Source of the DNA: DASUPK01 sp963821705
GTDB lineage: Bacteria > Actinomycetota > Thermoleophilia > Solirubrobacterales > 70-9
DNA: 64,000 nt
Assembly (NCBI GenBank): GCA_963821705.1
Contig: CAWGEV010000007.1
Coordinates: forward strand, 62,001 to 126,000
Direction of reading: 5' to 3'
Part shown: piece by piece, positions 9,420 through 18,353 of the stretch
Numbering within the stretch: the stretch's first letter is position 1
How the letters are laid out: the number at the start of each line of letters is the position of its first letter
Notes under the pieces: generated by a model
What the model was told of the DNA's origin: nothing
Seen by the model: only the letters and a program-made list of their open reading frames with translations
The model's database searches: none
Translations under genes and position numbers: made by a program

Positions 9420-10799
9420 CTACCCAGTGGGGCTCGACTTCAACGAGGTCACCTTGTCGTACGCGGCCTGGACGATCGAGCGATCGAGCTGGCCGCCCTT
9501 CACCTCCTTGACCAGCGAGTTGAAGGCGTTCCCCGACGCCGCGGTGTTCTTCGCGTAGAGCAGCAGGTCGTTGCCGGCCTTGAGCGCGGCGCTCGCCGCC
9601 ACGATCGGAGGGAGTGTCTGGGTGACGGCATCGCCCTCCAGGTCGTCGGTGATCACCACGCCGCCGAAGCCGAGCTGATCCCGCAGCAGGCTCTTGACGA
9701 TCGCCGGGGAGAAGGCCGCGGGCTTCTTGGCGCCCAGCGTCGGATAGCTCGCGGTCGAGACCATCACCATCTTCACCCCGGCGGCGATCGCCGCCTTGAA
9801 CGGCTCGAGATCGGCCTGCAGCTCCGCTGTGGTCGCCGCGATCGCGGTGGGACCGTTGTCGGTGTTGACCGTGGCCCGCCCGAGACCCGGGTAGTGTTTG
9901 GCGGTGGCGGCCACCCCGCCGGCCTGAAGGCCCTCGGCGAAGGGCACACCCACCTTCGTGACCGTCGCGGGATCCGATCCGAAGGTGCGGCTCTTGATGG
10001 TCGAGGCAGTGGACGGCTTGGACACGTCGAGCACCGGCGCCAGATCGACGTTGACCCCCAGCCCCCTCAGATAGGTGCCGGTCTTCTGGCCCTGGTCCTT
10101 CGACTGGCTCTCGCTCCCGCTCTTCCCGAGGTCGGCCGGCGAGATGTCGGGCGGACCGCCCTTCAGCCGCTTCACCGAGCCGCCCTCCTGGTCGACCATC
10201 ACAAGCAGCGGGGGATTCTTGCCCGCGCTGGCCGCGGACTGGAGCTTCTGAACGTCGGTCTTCAGCTTCGTGGGATCGCTCTCGAATGCGATCACCCCGC
10301 CGACCTGTCCCTTCCGCACCCGCTTCAGCAGCGTCTGGTCCGGTCCCTTCGCGGCCAGCTTCGCGACGATCGTCTGGCCGACGAGGCGCTTGAGCGCCAC
10401 GGGCTTCTCGCGGCTGCCGCCGCCCAGGCTGGAGATGAGGATGATCAGGCCGACCAGCACGACGAGCGCGACGCCGCCGATCATGAGGTCCTGGCGCCGG
10501 CGGACGCTGGCGGGCAGGTCTCGGCGGCGGGTGCGCCGGCCGGGTGGCGGACGGCGTCCGCTCCGCTCGAACTCGCCCGTATCGCCGCGCTCGCGGAGCC
10601 GTTCCGCCCTGCCCTCGCGGATCGCGCGGAACGACCCCGTCTCCCGCCGGACGGCCTGGCGCTCGCCGGTGCCGACTCGGTCGCGCTCGCCCGTACCGAC
10701 GCGGTCGCTCTCGCCGGTCCCGTCCTCCCGCGGTGGGCGCGCGGGCATGTCAGTCCACTCGAATCCCTCGTCTTCGCCGGGTGGTGGACGCCCCTCCAT
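9420..10799 (-). CDS. Membrane-anchored glycoside hydrolase family 3 (beta-N-acetylhexosaminidase-like)
   Basis: 459 aa. An Arg/Glu-rich cytoplasmic N-terminus (about 100 aa with short RVGTGER repeats) precedes one membrane segment (LMIGGVALVVLVGLIILISSL), so the catalytic domain lies outside. GH3 landmarks are VMVDQEGGSVKRL, LAPVLDV, AKHYPGLG and GVVITDDL, whose Asp is the expected nucleophile. NagZ relatives have a His-Asp acid/base pair in a loop reading STDSH; here it reads VNTDNG with no His, so activity or specificity may differ. The start is 6 nt downstream of the aspS stop. A cell-wall recycling role is inferred from family only. Confidence 0.78.
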   Translation of the reverse strand: MEGRPPPGEDEGFEWTDMPARPPREDGTGESDRVGTGERDRVGTGERQAVRRETGSFRAIREGRAERLRERGDTGEFERSGRRPPPGRRTRRRDLPASVRRRQDLMIGGVALVVLVGLIILISSLGGGSREKPVALKRLVGQTIVAKLAAKGPDQTLLKRVRKGQVGGVIAFESDPTKLKTDVQKLQSAASAGKNPPLLVMVDQEGGSVKRLKGGPPDISPADLGKSGSESQSKDQGQKTGTYLRGLGVNVDLAPVLDVSKPSTASTIKSRTFGSDPATVTKVGVPFAEGLQAGGVAATAKHYPGLGRATVNTDNGPTAIAATTAELQADLEPFKAAIAAGVKMVMVSTASYPTLGAKKPAAFSPAIVKSLLRDQLGFGGVVITDDLEGDAVTQTLPPIVAASAALKAGNDLLLYAKNTAASGNAFNSLVKEVKGGQLDRSIVQAAYDKVTSLKSSPTG

Positions 10800-10804
10800 C
10801 CGCC

Positions 10805-12598
10805 TCAGCCCTTTCCGCCCCCGCCTCTGATGGAGATGCCGAGCTCCCGCAGCTGACGCTCGTCCACCGGCGCCGGCGCGCCGGTCAGCGGATCGCTGCC
10901 GGAGGCGGTCTTCGGAAAGGCGATCACGTCGCGGATCGAGTCGGTGCCGTAGAGGAGCGCGGTGATCCGGTCGAGGCCGTAGGCGATACCCCCGTGGGGC
11001 GGCGCGCCGTAGCGGAGCGCCTCGAGCAGGAACCCGAACCGCTCCTCGGCCTGCGTCTCGTCGATTCCGATCGCCTTGAACACCTTTCGCTGCACCTCTG
11101 GGTCGCTGATGCGGATCGAGCCCCCACCAATTTCCCATCCGTTCCAGACGACGTCGTAGGCCTTGGCCCTCGCGGCGCCCGGATCGGCCGGATCGAAGTC
11201 GCCGTCAGGCGACGTGAAGGGGTGGTTGTGCGGGTCCCAGCGCTCCTCGTCGGCCGCCCAGCCGAGCAGGGGCCAGTCGACGACCCAGGTCAGCTCGTTC
11301 GCCCCCGGATCGATCAGCCCGAGGCGCTCGCCGAGGCGGCGGCGGAGCTCGCCCAGGACCTCGGCCGAGAGCAGCGGCTCGTCCGCGACGAGCAGGACAA
11401 CGTCCCCCTCGCCGGCGCCGAGCGCCTCGGTCGCGGCCGAGATCTCGTCGGACGAGAGGAATTTCGCGACCGGTGAGCGCCAGCCATCCGCCTCGACGAC
11501 GGCCCAGACCAGGCCCTTCGCGCCCAGCTCGGTCGCCTCCGCGACCAGGCCGTCGAGGTCGGCGCGGGACATCTCGTGCTTCCCGGCGTTCAGCCCGCGG
11601 ACCAGCGCCCCGCCCTCGATCGCCTGCCTGAAGGCGTTGAACTCGGAGCCGCGAAAGACCTCGGTGAGGTTCTCGAGCTCGAGGCCGAAGCGGAGGTCCG
11701 GCTTGTCGGAGCCGTAGCGCGAGATCGCCTCGTCGTATGCCAGCCGCCTCATCGGCAGCTCGACCTCCACGCCGCACCTGCCCAGAACGTGCGCGAGGAG
11801 GCGCTCGTTCAGGTCGATCACGTCGTCGGTGTCGACGAAGGACATCTCGATGTCCAGCTGCGTGAAGTCCGGTTGCCTGTCCGCGCGCAGATCCTCATCC
11901 CTGAAGCAGCGCGCGATCTGAAAATACCGCTCGAAGCCGCCGATCATCAACAGCTGCTTGAAGAGCTGCGGTGACTGGGGCATGGCGTAGAAGCTGCCGC
12001 GCTGGAGCCGGCTGGGAACGAGGAAGTCGCGGGCGCCCTCCGGCGTCGAGCGGGTCAGGATCGGCGTCTCGATCTCGAGGAACCCCTCGTCCGAGAGGAA
12101 CTCGCGCATCGCGGCCGCAACCCGGTGGCGCAGCTCGATCGCCTCCTTCATGCGGTCGCGGCGCAGGTCGAGGTAGCGGTAGCGGAGGCGGGTCTCCTCG
12201 CTCACCTCACCCGAGAAGGACTCGATCTCGAACGGCGGGGTGTCCGCGTCCGCGAGCAGCTGCGCGTCGGCGACCCGGATCTCGACCTCGCCGGTGGGCA
12301 GGTCGGGGTTCACCGTCTCCGGTGACCGCTTGACCACCTTGCCCTTCGCGCTGAGGACGTCCTCCGAGCGGAGCTCGTGGCCGAGCTTGAAGGCGTCGCC
12401 CGCCTCGTCGGGGTTGATGACGAGCTGGACGAGTCCCGTGCGGTCGCGGAGGTCGATGAAGACGAGGCCGCCATGGTCCCGGCGCCGGTGGACCCAGCCG
12501 GCGACCCGCACCTCGGAGTCGACGCGGTCGGGAAGCACCTGGCCGCACCAGGCGTCGCGGTAGGAGTTCGGGCGCAGCGCTGGGAATCCGTCGCTCAT
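10805..12598 (-). CDS. aspS: Aspartyl-tRNA synthetase, bacterial type
   Basis: 597 aa, normal for the bacterial enzyme with a GAD insertion. The N-terminal OB-fold reads the anticodon (AGWVHRRRDHGGLVFIDLRDR). The class II core has ETPILTRSTPEGARDFLVPSR, motif 2 FRDEDLRADRQPDFTQLDIE, and motif 3 GIAYGLDRITALLYG near the C-terminus; the GAD domain spans about 290-420. It attaches Asp to tRNA-Asp. Whether it also charges tRNA-Asn depends on GatCAB, which is not seen here. Its start overlaps the hisS stop by 4 nt (ATGA), so translation is coupled. Confidence 0.96.
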   Translation of the reverse strand: MSDGFPALRPNSYRDAWCGQVLPDRVDSEVRVAGWVHRRRDHGGLVFIDLRDRTGLVQLVINPDEAGDAFKLGHELRSEDVLSAKGKVVKRSPETVNPDLPTGEVEIRVADAQLLADADTPPFEIESFSGEVSEETRLRYRYLDLRRDRMKEAIELRHRVAAAMREFLSDEGFLEIETPILTRSTPEGARDFLVPSRLQRGSFYAMPQSPQLFKQLLMIGGFERYFQIARCFRDEDLRADRQPDFTQLDIEMSFVDTDDVIDLNERLLAHVLGRCGVEVELPMRRLAYDEAISRYGSDKPDLRFGLELENLTEVFRGSEFNAFRQAIEGGALVRGLNAGKHEMSRADLDGLVAEATELGAKGLVWAVVEADGWRSPVAKFLSSDEISAATEALGAGEGDVVLLVADEPLLSAEVLGELRRRLGERLGLIDPGANELTWVVDWPLLGWAADEERWDPHNHPFTSPDGDFDPADPGAARAKAYDVVWNGWEIGGGSIRISDPEVQRKVFKAIGIDETQAEERFGFLLEALRYGAPPHGGIAYGLDRITALLYGTDSIRDVIAFPKTASGSDPLTGAPAPVDERQLRELGISIRGGGGKG

Positions 12599-13845
12599 GG
12601 CGCCAAGAGTGTCTCAACCAGCGTCGCGGGGTCGACCTCCCGCTCCTCGCCGGACTCCATGTCGCGGAGGGTCGCCTTGGAGCCTTCACCGAGGATCAGG
12701 GCGTACCGCGCGCCGACACGGTCGGCCTGCTTCATCTGGCCCTTGATCGCGCGGCCCGCGAGGTCGAGGTCCGCGCGGATCCCGGCCCGCCGCAGCTCCG
12801 TGACCAGGGCCAGAGCACGGTCCCGGTCGTCATCGGCGACCACGAAGACCCCGTCGCGGCCGGCGGGAGCCGTCCCGGCCTCGGCGCCCTCGGGCTCCAG
12901 GGCGAGCGCGATCCGGTCGACCCCGAACGCCCAGCCACAGCCGGGCGTGGGCGGGCCGCCGAGCTGCTCGATCAGGCCGTCGTAGCGCCCGCCCCCGCCG
13001 ATCCCCGACTGCGCCCCGAGGCGCACGCACTCGAACTCGAAGACCGTGCGCGTGTAGTAGTCGAGGCCCCGGACCAGGGTCGGGTCGAGCTCGTAGGCGA
13101 TGCCGTTTCGGTCCAGCTGCTCGCGAACCTGGGCGAAGTGCTCGGAGTCCTCGGGATCGAGCCGGTCGAGCAGGGTTGGAGCGTCGGCCATCACCTTCCG
13201 GGTTCCCTCGTGATCGGCATCGAAAGCGCGCAGCGGGTTGGTTTCGAGCCGGCCGCGGACCTCGTCGGAGAGCTCGCCCTCGCGCGAGCGCAGGTAGTCG
13301 CGAAGCTCGTCCAGGTAGGCGGCCCGGGCGGCCGGCGTGCCGAGGCTGCCCAACCGCAGCCGGACGCCCTCCACGCCGAGCTCGCCGAGGATGTCGCTCG
13401 CGAGCAGGATCATCTCGGCGTCGACCAGGGGCGAGTCCGAGCCGATCGCCTCGGCGTCGATCTGGGTGAACTGCCGGTAGCGGCCGGCCTGCGGGCGCTC
13501 GTGCCGGAAGAAGGGTCCCTCCGCCCAGAGCTTCACCGGCTGACCGAGCTTCTGCATGCCGTGGTCGAGGTAGGCCCGGCAGATCGAGGCCGTCGCCTCC
13601 GGCCGGAGCGTCAGCGAGCGGCCGCCCTGGTCCTCGAAGGTGAACATCTGCTTCTGGACGATGTCGGTGGACTCTCCGACCCCGCGGGCGAACAGATCGG
13701 TGTCCTCGAAGATGGGGGTGTCGATCCGGCCGTACCCGGCGTCCTCCAGCCTCTCCCGCGCGACGTCGTGGATCCGCCGGCGGACGGACTGAGCGTCGGG
13801 AAGCACGTCGAAGGTGCCCCGCGGGGCCTTGAACCTCTCAGCCAT
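12595..13845 (-). CDS. hisS: Histidyl-tRNA synthetase
   Basis: 416 aa. Starts with FKAPRGTFDVLP; motif 2 reads FRHERPQAGRYRQFTQIDAE, the histidine-A motif is LVRGLDYYTRTVFE, and motif 3 is GIGGGGRYDGLIEQLGG followed by GWAFGVDRIALAL. The C-terminal anticodon domain begins at about 320 (GVFVVADDD). It is the upstream partner of aspS in a hisS-aspS operon, an arrangement common in bacteria. It lies 25 nt after the metallo-hydrolase gene, which may share the transcript. Confidence 0.96.
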   Translation of the reverse strand: MAERFKAPRGTFDVLPDAQSVRRRIHDVARERLEDAGYGRIDTPIFEDTDLFARGVGESTDIVQKQMFTFEDQGGRSLTLRPEATASICRAYLDHGMQKLGQPVKLWAEGPFFRHERPQAGRYRQFTQIDAEAIGSDSPLVDAEMILLASDILGELGVEGVRLRLGSLGTPAARAAYLDELRDYLRSREGELSDEVRGRLETNPLRAFDADHEGTRKVMADAPTLLDRLDPEDSEHFAQVREQLDRNGIAYELDPTLVRGLDYYTRTVFEFECVRLGAQSGIGGGGRYDGLIEQLGGPPTPGCGWAFGVDRIALALEPEGAEAGTAPAGRDGVFVVADDDRDRALALVTELRRAGIRADLDLAGRAIKGQMKQADRVGARYALILGEGSKATLRDMESGEEREVDPATLVETLLAP

Positions 13846-13870
13846 GTCGCGAGCCTAAACGGGCGCCCGG

Positions 13871-14509
13871 TTATCTGGCGAGCTCGGCCAGGAAGGGATT
13901 CGTGGCGCGCTCGGCGCCGAGCGTCGTGATTCCCATGTGCCCCGGATAGACCGTCGTCTCGGGCGGATGGGAGTCGACCAACGTCCGGATCGACTCCAGG
14001 AGCGTTCCCCAGTCGCCGCCGGGCAGGTCCGTCCTGCCCACCGAGCCCTGGAAGAGGACATCCCCGGAGAAGAGGGCCTGGCCCTCGGGGACGGAGTAGG
14101 TGACGTGGCCGGGGCTGTGCCCCGGCGTGAAGATGACGTCGATCTCCATCCCGGCCAGCTCGAGCTTCTCGCCGCCGCTCACGGTGTGGTCCGCCTCGTA
14201 GCTCTCGAACGGCCCGAAGCCCGGCCAGGGCACGAAGGAGTTGATGTCCGCCAGGACCGGGGTCTCGATCTCCGGGCACCAGACCGGCGCGCCGGTGGCC
14301 TTGGCGATGGGCGCGACCGCCCCGATGTGGTCGAAGTGCGTGTGGGTGAGGAGGATTCCCTCGATGTTCACGCCGAGATCGGCGGCGGCTCCGAGGATTC
14401 GCTCCGCCTCGTCGCCCGGATCGACGATCAGGGCCCGATCGGAATCGTCCTGACGGAACAGGAAGCAGTTCTCGGCGATCTGGCCGACCGTGAACATGCG
14501 GACCTCCAT
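13871..14509 (-). CDS. Metallo-beta-lactamase fold hydrolase (glyoxalase II-like)
   Basis: 212 aa, the short single-domain type. The metal-binding motif THTHFDHIG is at about residues 60-68; further ligands lie in TPGHSPGHVTY (His), LFSGDVLFQGSVGRTDLPGG (Asp) and YPGHMG (His). All ligands for a binuclear site are therefore present. Such proteins hydrolyse thioesters such as S-lactoylglutathione analogues or act on persulfides; actinobacteria lack glutathione, so the thiol carrier may differ. ATG 14509 lies just after the upstream gene's stop (14515), giving a compact operon upstream of hisS. Confidence 0.88.
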   Translation of the reverse strand: MEVRMFTVGQIAENCFLFRQDDSDRALIVDPGDEAERILGAAADLGVNIEGILLTHTHFDHIGAVAPIAKATGAPVWCPEIETPVLADINSFVPWPGFGPFESYEADHTVSGGEKLELAGMEIDVIFTPGHSPGHVTYSVPEGQALFSGDVLFQGSVGRTDLPGGDWGTLLESIRTLVDSHPPETTVYPGHMGITTLGAERATNPFLAELAR

Positions 14510-14514
14510 CGGGC

Positions 14515-14925
14515 TCAGCCCCCCGCGGATCCGGCGCCGGCGCGCTGGGCCTCGCGCTCGGCCTGCTTCTGGGCCTCCTTGCGGAGGTGCCGGCGATAGA
14601 ACCAACGATCCATGAAGTAGGCCATCGCGGTGTAGGCGGGAAGAATCAGGATGCCGCCGAGCAGCGCCGCGATCGGGTTCTTGGCCATCAAGGCGAGGAT
14701 CCCGACGAAGAGGACGGCGGCGACCGCACCCTTCTTGAACGCGCTCGACCAGTTTGCGGGCTGCGGGGTGCGGTCCCCCGGCTTCTGCTTCTTCTTGTTG
14801 CGGCTGCGGGCGCGAGCCTGGGCCTCGGCCCGGCTGCGCGGGCGACCGCGAGACGGCCGCGTGTCGATCCGGCCGCCCTGGGTGCCGCGGTGCTTGCGGC
14901 GGCGCTTCTTCTTCGTCTGCGCCAT
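14515..14925 (-). CDS. Small basic membrane protein
   Basis: 136 aa. Residues 1-57 are very basic (KKKRRRKHRGTQGG and similar), followed by a hydrophobic hairpin (AVAAVLFVGILALMAKN, then AALLGGILILPAYTAMAYFM) and a charged, Glu/Arg-rich tail. Both ends are predicted cytoplasmic; the basic N-terminus could touch nucleic acid or phospholipid. No named family is recognised. It lies between glutamate formimidoyltransferase and the metallo-hydrolase on one strand with gaps under 12 nt. Confidence 0.7.
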   Translation of the reverse strand: MAQTKKKRRRKHRGTQGGRIDTRPSRGRPRSRAEAQARARSRNKKKQKPGDRTPQPANWSSAFKKGAVAAVLFVGILALMAKNPIAALLGGILILPAYTAMAYFMDRWFYRRHLRKEAQKQAEREAQRAGAGSAGG

Positions 14926-14936
14926 CGCCCTTCAAT

Positions 14937-15836
14937 CTAGCCGAGGACGTTCTCGATCACGTCACGCCTCGGGTCGAAGTTGCGGATCGGGGGCTCGTCC
15001 GGATAGCCCTCCAGGGCGACCTCCGGGGCCAGGCCGATCAGCTCGGCCTCGACCGCACGGGCGTCGTGCCTCGCCGCCAGCCGCGAGATCTCCTCGACCA
15101 CCCTGGCGAGCGGGACGGCTCTCGGATCGTGGATGTTCATGGACACCTGGGTGCGCCCGCCCTCGCGCGGCAGGCCGAGGGCGCGGACCCCGGGCAGCCC
15201 GCCGTCCGCCTCCCGTAGCTCCGCCGCGATCTTCCTGGCGATCTCCAGGTTCGAGGTGTCGAGCTCGACGTTGAAGGCGACGAGCGGCTCCCTGGCCGTG
15301 ACCAGGGTCGCCCCCGCGCTCGGGTGCGGCTCCGAAGGGCCGAGATCGGGCGCCAGCTCGCCGGATCCCATCCGGCGTGCCAGCTCGGCCGGGCCGCCCC
15401 GCCGGAAGTAGGCGCGCTCCACCCGGTCCGGGCTCGACGCGAGCTCCCCGTAGAAGAAGACGGGGATCCCGAGAGCGGCGATCCCCTCCGCGGCCTCGCC
15501 TGCCGCCGCCAGCGCGTCGTCGTGGCGCTCCTCGGTCTGCCAGACGGCGGGCGCGACGTCGAGGGCGCCGATGTGCGGATGGAGGCCCTGATGCTTGCGC
15601 AGATCGATCAGGTCCACGGCGTGGGCCGCCCCCGCCACGAGCGCCTCGACGAGCTGCGGCGGCTCGGCGGCGATGGTGAAGACGCAGCGGTTGTGCTGCG
15701 CGTCGTAGTGGCGGTTGAGGACGCGGGCATGCGTGCCCAGGGTCGCCTCGAGCGCGCGGATCACCCTGTCGTTCCGACCCTCTGAGAAGTTCGGGACGGC
15801 GACCAGCGGCATCCCCCGCCCCGCTCCGCCGTTCAC
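14937..15836 (-). CDS. Glutamate formimidoyltransferase (FtcD formyltransferase domain only)
   Basis: 299 aa from a GTG at 15836 that overlaps the upstream stop (GTGA); an ATG eight codons in (MPLVAVPNFSEG) is the alternative. LVAVPNFSEGRND, DAQHNRCVFT, HQGLHPHIGALDVAP and TQVSMNIHDPRAVPL are signatures of the transferase that moves the formimino group of N-formimino-glutamate to tetrahydrofolate in histidine catabolism. The cyclodeaminase domain of the bifunctional enzyme is absent. No hut genes are adjacent, so a role in general one-carbon metabolism is also possible. Confidence 0.88.
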   Translation of the reverse strand: MNGGAGRGMPLVAVPNFSEGRNDRVIRALEATLGTHARVLNRHYDAQHNRCVFTIAAEPPQLVEALVAGAAHAVDLIDLRKHQGLHPHIGALDVAPAVWQTEERHDDALAAAGEAAEGIAALGIPVFFYGELASSPDRVERAYFRRGGPAELARRMGSGELAPDLGPSEPHPSAGATLVTAREPLVAFNVELDTSNLEIARKIAAELREADGGLPGVRALGLPREGGRTQVSMNIHDPRAVPLARVVEEISRLAARHDARAVEAELIGLAPEVALEGYPDEPPIRNFDPRRDVIENVLG

Positions 15837-16789
15837 GGGATCAGCAGCTCGCCGTCGCGGACGATCGCCTCGCCGTCGAGCTCCATCGTCGGCTTCATGA
15901 CCACGCAGTCCAGATGGACCGGGACCTGCACGGCGCCGCCGATCCCGGCCGACGCGCCGAAGGCGATGTGGACGGTGCCGAGGATCTTCTCGTCCTCGAG
16001 GATCTCTCCGGTCAGCTTCGCCTTCTCGTTCGTGCCGACACCGAGCTCGGCGATGTTGGTGCCGTCCTCCCCGTGCTCGGTGAGCAGCTCCATGAACGCC
16101 ATCCCCTGGCCGCCGCGAGCCGAGGTCAGGTGGCCGCCCTCAACCACCAGCTCCACCGGCTCCTCGACGAGCCCGATCCCGGCCATCGAGCCGTCGATCA
16201 CCAGGGTGCCGCTGCCGCCGGCAGGCGAGATGAATCCCTCGCCGCAGGGCAGGTTCCCGAATGCCCCCGGCTCGGTCAGCTCCCCGGCGTCCGGGATGGC
16301 CTCCCTGCCCGAGAGATCGAGCGTGAGGTCGGTCCCATTCGCGTCGGTGATGCGGGCCTCGGAGGCCCGGTCGAGCGCATCGGCCACCGCGTGCCCCTTG
16401 CGGCGGAGGCCCTGCATGTCGGCGCTCATCACCCGCGCCAGCATGTCCTCGGTCACACCCGGCAGCGTCGCGCAGCGCGCGCCCTTCTCGCTGGCGCGCT
16501 TGCGGGCCGCGGTGTGGGACAGCGACTGGACAGTCGGGGCGAGGATCACGTCGGCCCCGAGCATCGCCTCGGCCACGGTCCGCGGAGGCTCGGCCGCATG
16601 GGACGCGCGCTCACCCATCAGCGCCATGACGGCGTCCGAACCGGCCGCGGCGGCCTCGTCGCGAAGCCGTTCTCCCAGGTGCTGAGTGGCCGGGTTGCAG
16701 ACCACCAGGGTCTCCTCGCCCTCCTTCACCGCGAGGCAGTCCCGGATGACCGCGCGCACCGCTCGATCGAGGTCGCTCACCGCCAGCAC
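15833..16789 (-). CDS. Aminopeptidase, M29-like (aminopeptidase T superfamily)
   Basis: 318 aa. The C-terminal half carries the metal-site pattern of the M29 fold: ELGVGTNEKAKLTGEILEDEKILGT, HIAFGAS, and VHLDCVVMKPT, which supply Glu, His, His and Asp ligands. The N-terminal half is a Rossmann-like region (EETLVVCNPATQHLGERLRDEA). Members release N-terminal amino acids, but some relatives are assigned to other reactions, so substrate is open. It overlaps glutamate formimidoyltransferase by 4 nt (translationally coupled) and is the first gene of this minus-strand series. Confidence 0.75.
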   Translation of the reverse strand: MLAVSDLDRAVRAVIRDCLAVKEGEETLVVCNPATQHLGERLRDEAAAAGSDAVMALMGERASHAAEPPRTVAEAMLGADVILAPTVQSLSHTAARKRASEKGARCATLPGVTEDMLARVMSADMQGLRRKGHAVADALDRASEARITDANGTDLTLDLSGREAIPDAGELTEPGAFGNLPCGEGFISPAGGSGTLVIDGSMAGIGLVEEPVELVVEGGHLTSARGGQGMAFMELLTEHGEDGTNIAELGVGTNEKAKLTGEILEDEKILGTVHIAFGASAGIGGAVQVPVHLDCVVMKPTMELDGEAIVRDGELLIP

Positions 16790-16822
16790 CCTAGATGCCC
16801 GTCGCTACGATTGGCCGCCCCC

Positions 16823-16896
16823 GCCGGAGTAGCTCAGTCGGTTAGAGCAGCGGAATCATAATCCGCGTGTCGGGGGTTCGAGTCCCTCCTCCGGCA
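16823..16896 (+). tRNA. tRNA with anticodon CAU (elongator tRNA-Met, or lysidine-modified tRNA-Ile2)
   Basis: A full cloverleaf can be drawn: acceptor GCCGGAG/CTCCGGC, D-stem GCTC/GAGC, anticodon stem GCGGA/TCCGC with loop ATCATAA (CAU at 16856-16858), T-stem GGGGG with loop TTCGAGT and CCCTC, discriminator A. CCA is not encoded. The G1-C72 pair excludes the initiator. Elongator Met and Ile2 share this anticodon and sequence alone does not separate them; Met is favoured by overall similarity. An integrase gene begins 3 nt after its 3' end, so the tRNA is a probable attachment site. Confidence 0.95.
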
Positions 16897-16898
16897 TC

Positions 16899-18138
16899 CT
16901 AATTCCCCGCAAATGCGGGCTTTCTGATTTCAGCAGGACGCGACTGTATCGCGACCGTATCGCGGGAGCTGGCTTGCTTCTGAGCGTTGACGAACTCGGT
17001 CAGCGCCCCTGCGGCATTGTGTTTCGGAACGTGATGTGCGTACAGCTCCGTTGTCGCTAGCTGCGCGTGGCCCATATACGCCTTCACGTCAGCGACCGGA
17101 TAGACCTGAATGGCCAGGGTCCCGTACGTATGCCGTAGATCGTGGAAGCGGAAGCCACCCCCGGCAGGGAATGCCTTTCGGTCGATACCCGCTTCACTCA
17201 GAGCCTCGTAGAGAGCCTTCCGCAGGGTGTCCTCGGGAAGGACGCCACCAGTCTCGGAGCAGAACACGCGATCAGCGGGACCAACGAAATGCTCTCGGCG
17301 TGAGAGCCGATCCAGTTCGCGGGCCGCATCGTCCATCAGCGGGACCGATCGCACCTTGCCCGATTTGGGCAACCGTTCCTCGCCGCCCGCCGGCAGATTG
17401 CGGCGAACATGAACAGTGGCCGAGGCAAAGTCAATATCGCCCCATTGCAAGGCACGCAGTTCTCCGGTCCGTAGACCCGTATAGGCAGCAACGATGATCG
17501 CCGCTGCGAACTGCTCACCCTGGGCCGCTCGCGCGACCGCTTCTACTTGCTCGACGGTCAGGACGTTGAATTCGCCCGACCGCTTGAGCTGGACCCGCTC
17601 GACGTTCTCGGCTGCGTTCTGGCGAACCCATCGGAGCTGAGTCGCCCGCTTCAAGACACCATGCAGAGCAGCGAGTTTTCTTTTGCACGGTACGTCGAGC
17701 AAGTTTGCCCTCGACAAGCAATCGCTGGCGATAGCCGTCTATCCGCTCCTCGGTGACTTCCTCCAACGGAGTCTCTGCCCCGAACTCAGGGAGCAAGGAG
17801 TTGCTCGCAATGATCCGGTAGTCGCGCAGGGTCGAGATTGAACGGGCTCGTTCCTCCTCTACGTACCGCACCCACTCGGCTACGGCATCCCCGAACGTCT
17901 TGCCGGAGTTGTCGCCAGGGTCGTGAATCTCCCCTCGACGAGCATCAGTCAGGATCGCGTCCAGCGCAGCCTGGGCCGTCTTGCGGGTGTAGTGGCCGGC
18001 GGGGGGTCGCCCATCCCTCTCCGTCCACGCCGGGCCTAACAGCTTCATGCGCTGGCGTCCGCTCGGGAGTCGGTACTTGGCGTACCACTTGACGCCTCGT
18101 TTGCGCTTGATGAGTTGGATGCTGCCGCTTACGTTCAT
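16899..18138 (-). CDS. Tyrosine site-specific recombinase (integrase), frameshifted
   Basis: About 412 aa if one base is removed. The N-terminal part (17680-18138) holds an AP2-like arm region (RGVKWYAKYRLPSGRQRMK) and the SAM-like core-binding domain (TFGDAVAEWVRYVEEERARS). The C-terminal catalytic part (16899-17675) keeps TGLRTGELRALQW (Arg), HDLRHTYGTLA (His-x-x-Arg) and GHAQLATTELYAHH (Tyr). The frames break in a run of four T (four A on the coding strand) at 17676-17679; three would join RRTVQKK to KLAALHGVL. ATG 18138 has AAGGAGA upstream. Its 3' end abuts the tRNA, as in tRNA-targeting integrative elements. Confidence 0.85.
16906..16926 (+). terminator. tRNA terminator overlapping the integrase C-terminus
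   Basis: CCCGC, AAAT loop, GCGGG, then CTTTCT lies 10 nt after the tRNA. It is a short intrinsic-terminator-like hairpin on the tRNA strand and is also the last codons of the opposing integrase gene. Confidence 0.5.
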
Positions 18139-18215
18139 GCTGTCTCTCCTTGTTCGCCTTGAAGGTGCGCCAGCTCGCTGTAGGCCCACCGGATTCGCTC
18201 TGCGATCGCGCTCAT
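18135..18215 (-). CDS. 26-residue leader ORF coupled to the integrase
   Basis: MSAIAERIRWAYSELAHLQG plus six further residues, preceded by a strong GGAGG (8 nt before the ATG at 18215). Its stop overlaps the integrase start as ATGA, the classic coupling arrangement. It may be a regulatory leader or a small DNA-binding or excision accessory peptide; the sequence is amphipathic-helical but has no recognised motif. The strong ribosome site and exact overlap are the evidence for translation. Confidence 0.55.
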   Translation of the reverse strand: MSAIAERIRWAYSELAHLQGEQGETA

Positions 18216-18353
18216 GCCGTTTCCTCCTCGGTTGAGAGGCGACGGGCTAGACAAATACGCTCCCGGGGCGTCGGGTCTTAGGACCCCGATGCCACGGGGC
18301 GGGTCGTTCGCGCGACGCCGCCCCATTTGCTTTGTGACACCATCTTAGACGCA

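Noticed and set aside
16823..16896. Initiator tRNA
   Set aside because: The first acceptor pair is G-C rather than the C-A mismatch expected of bacterial initiator tRNA.
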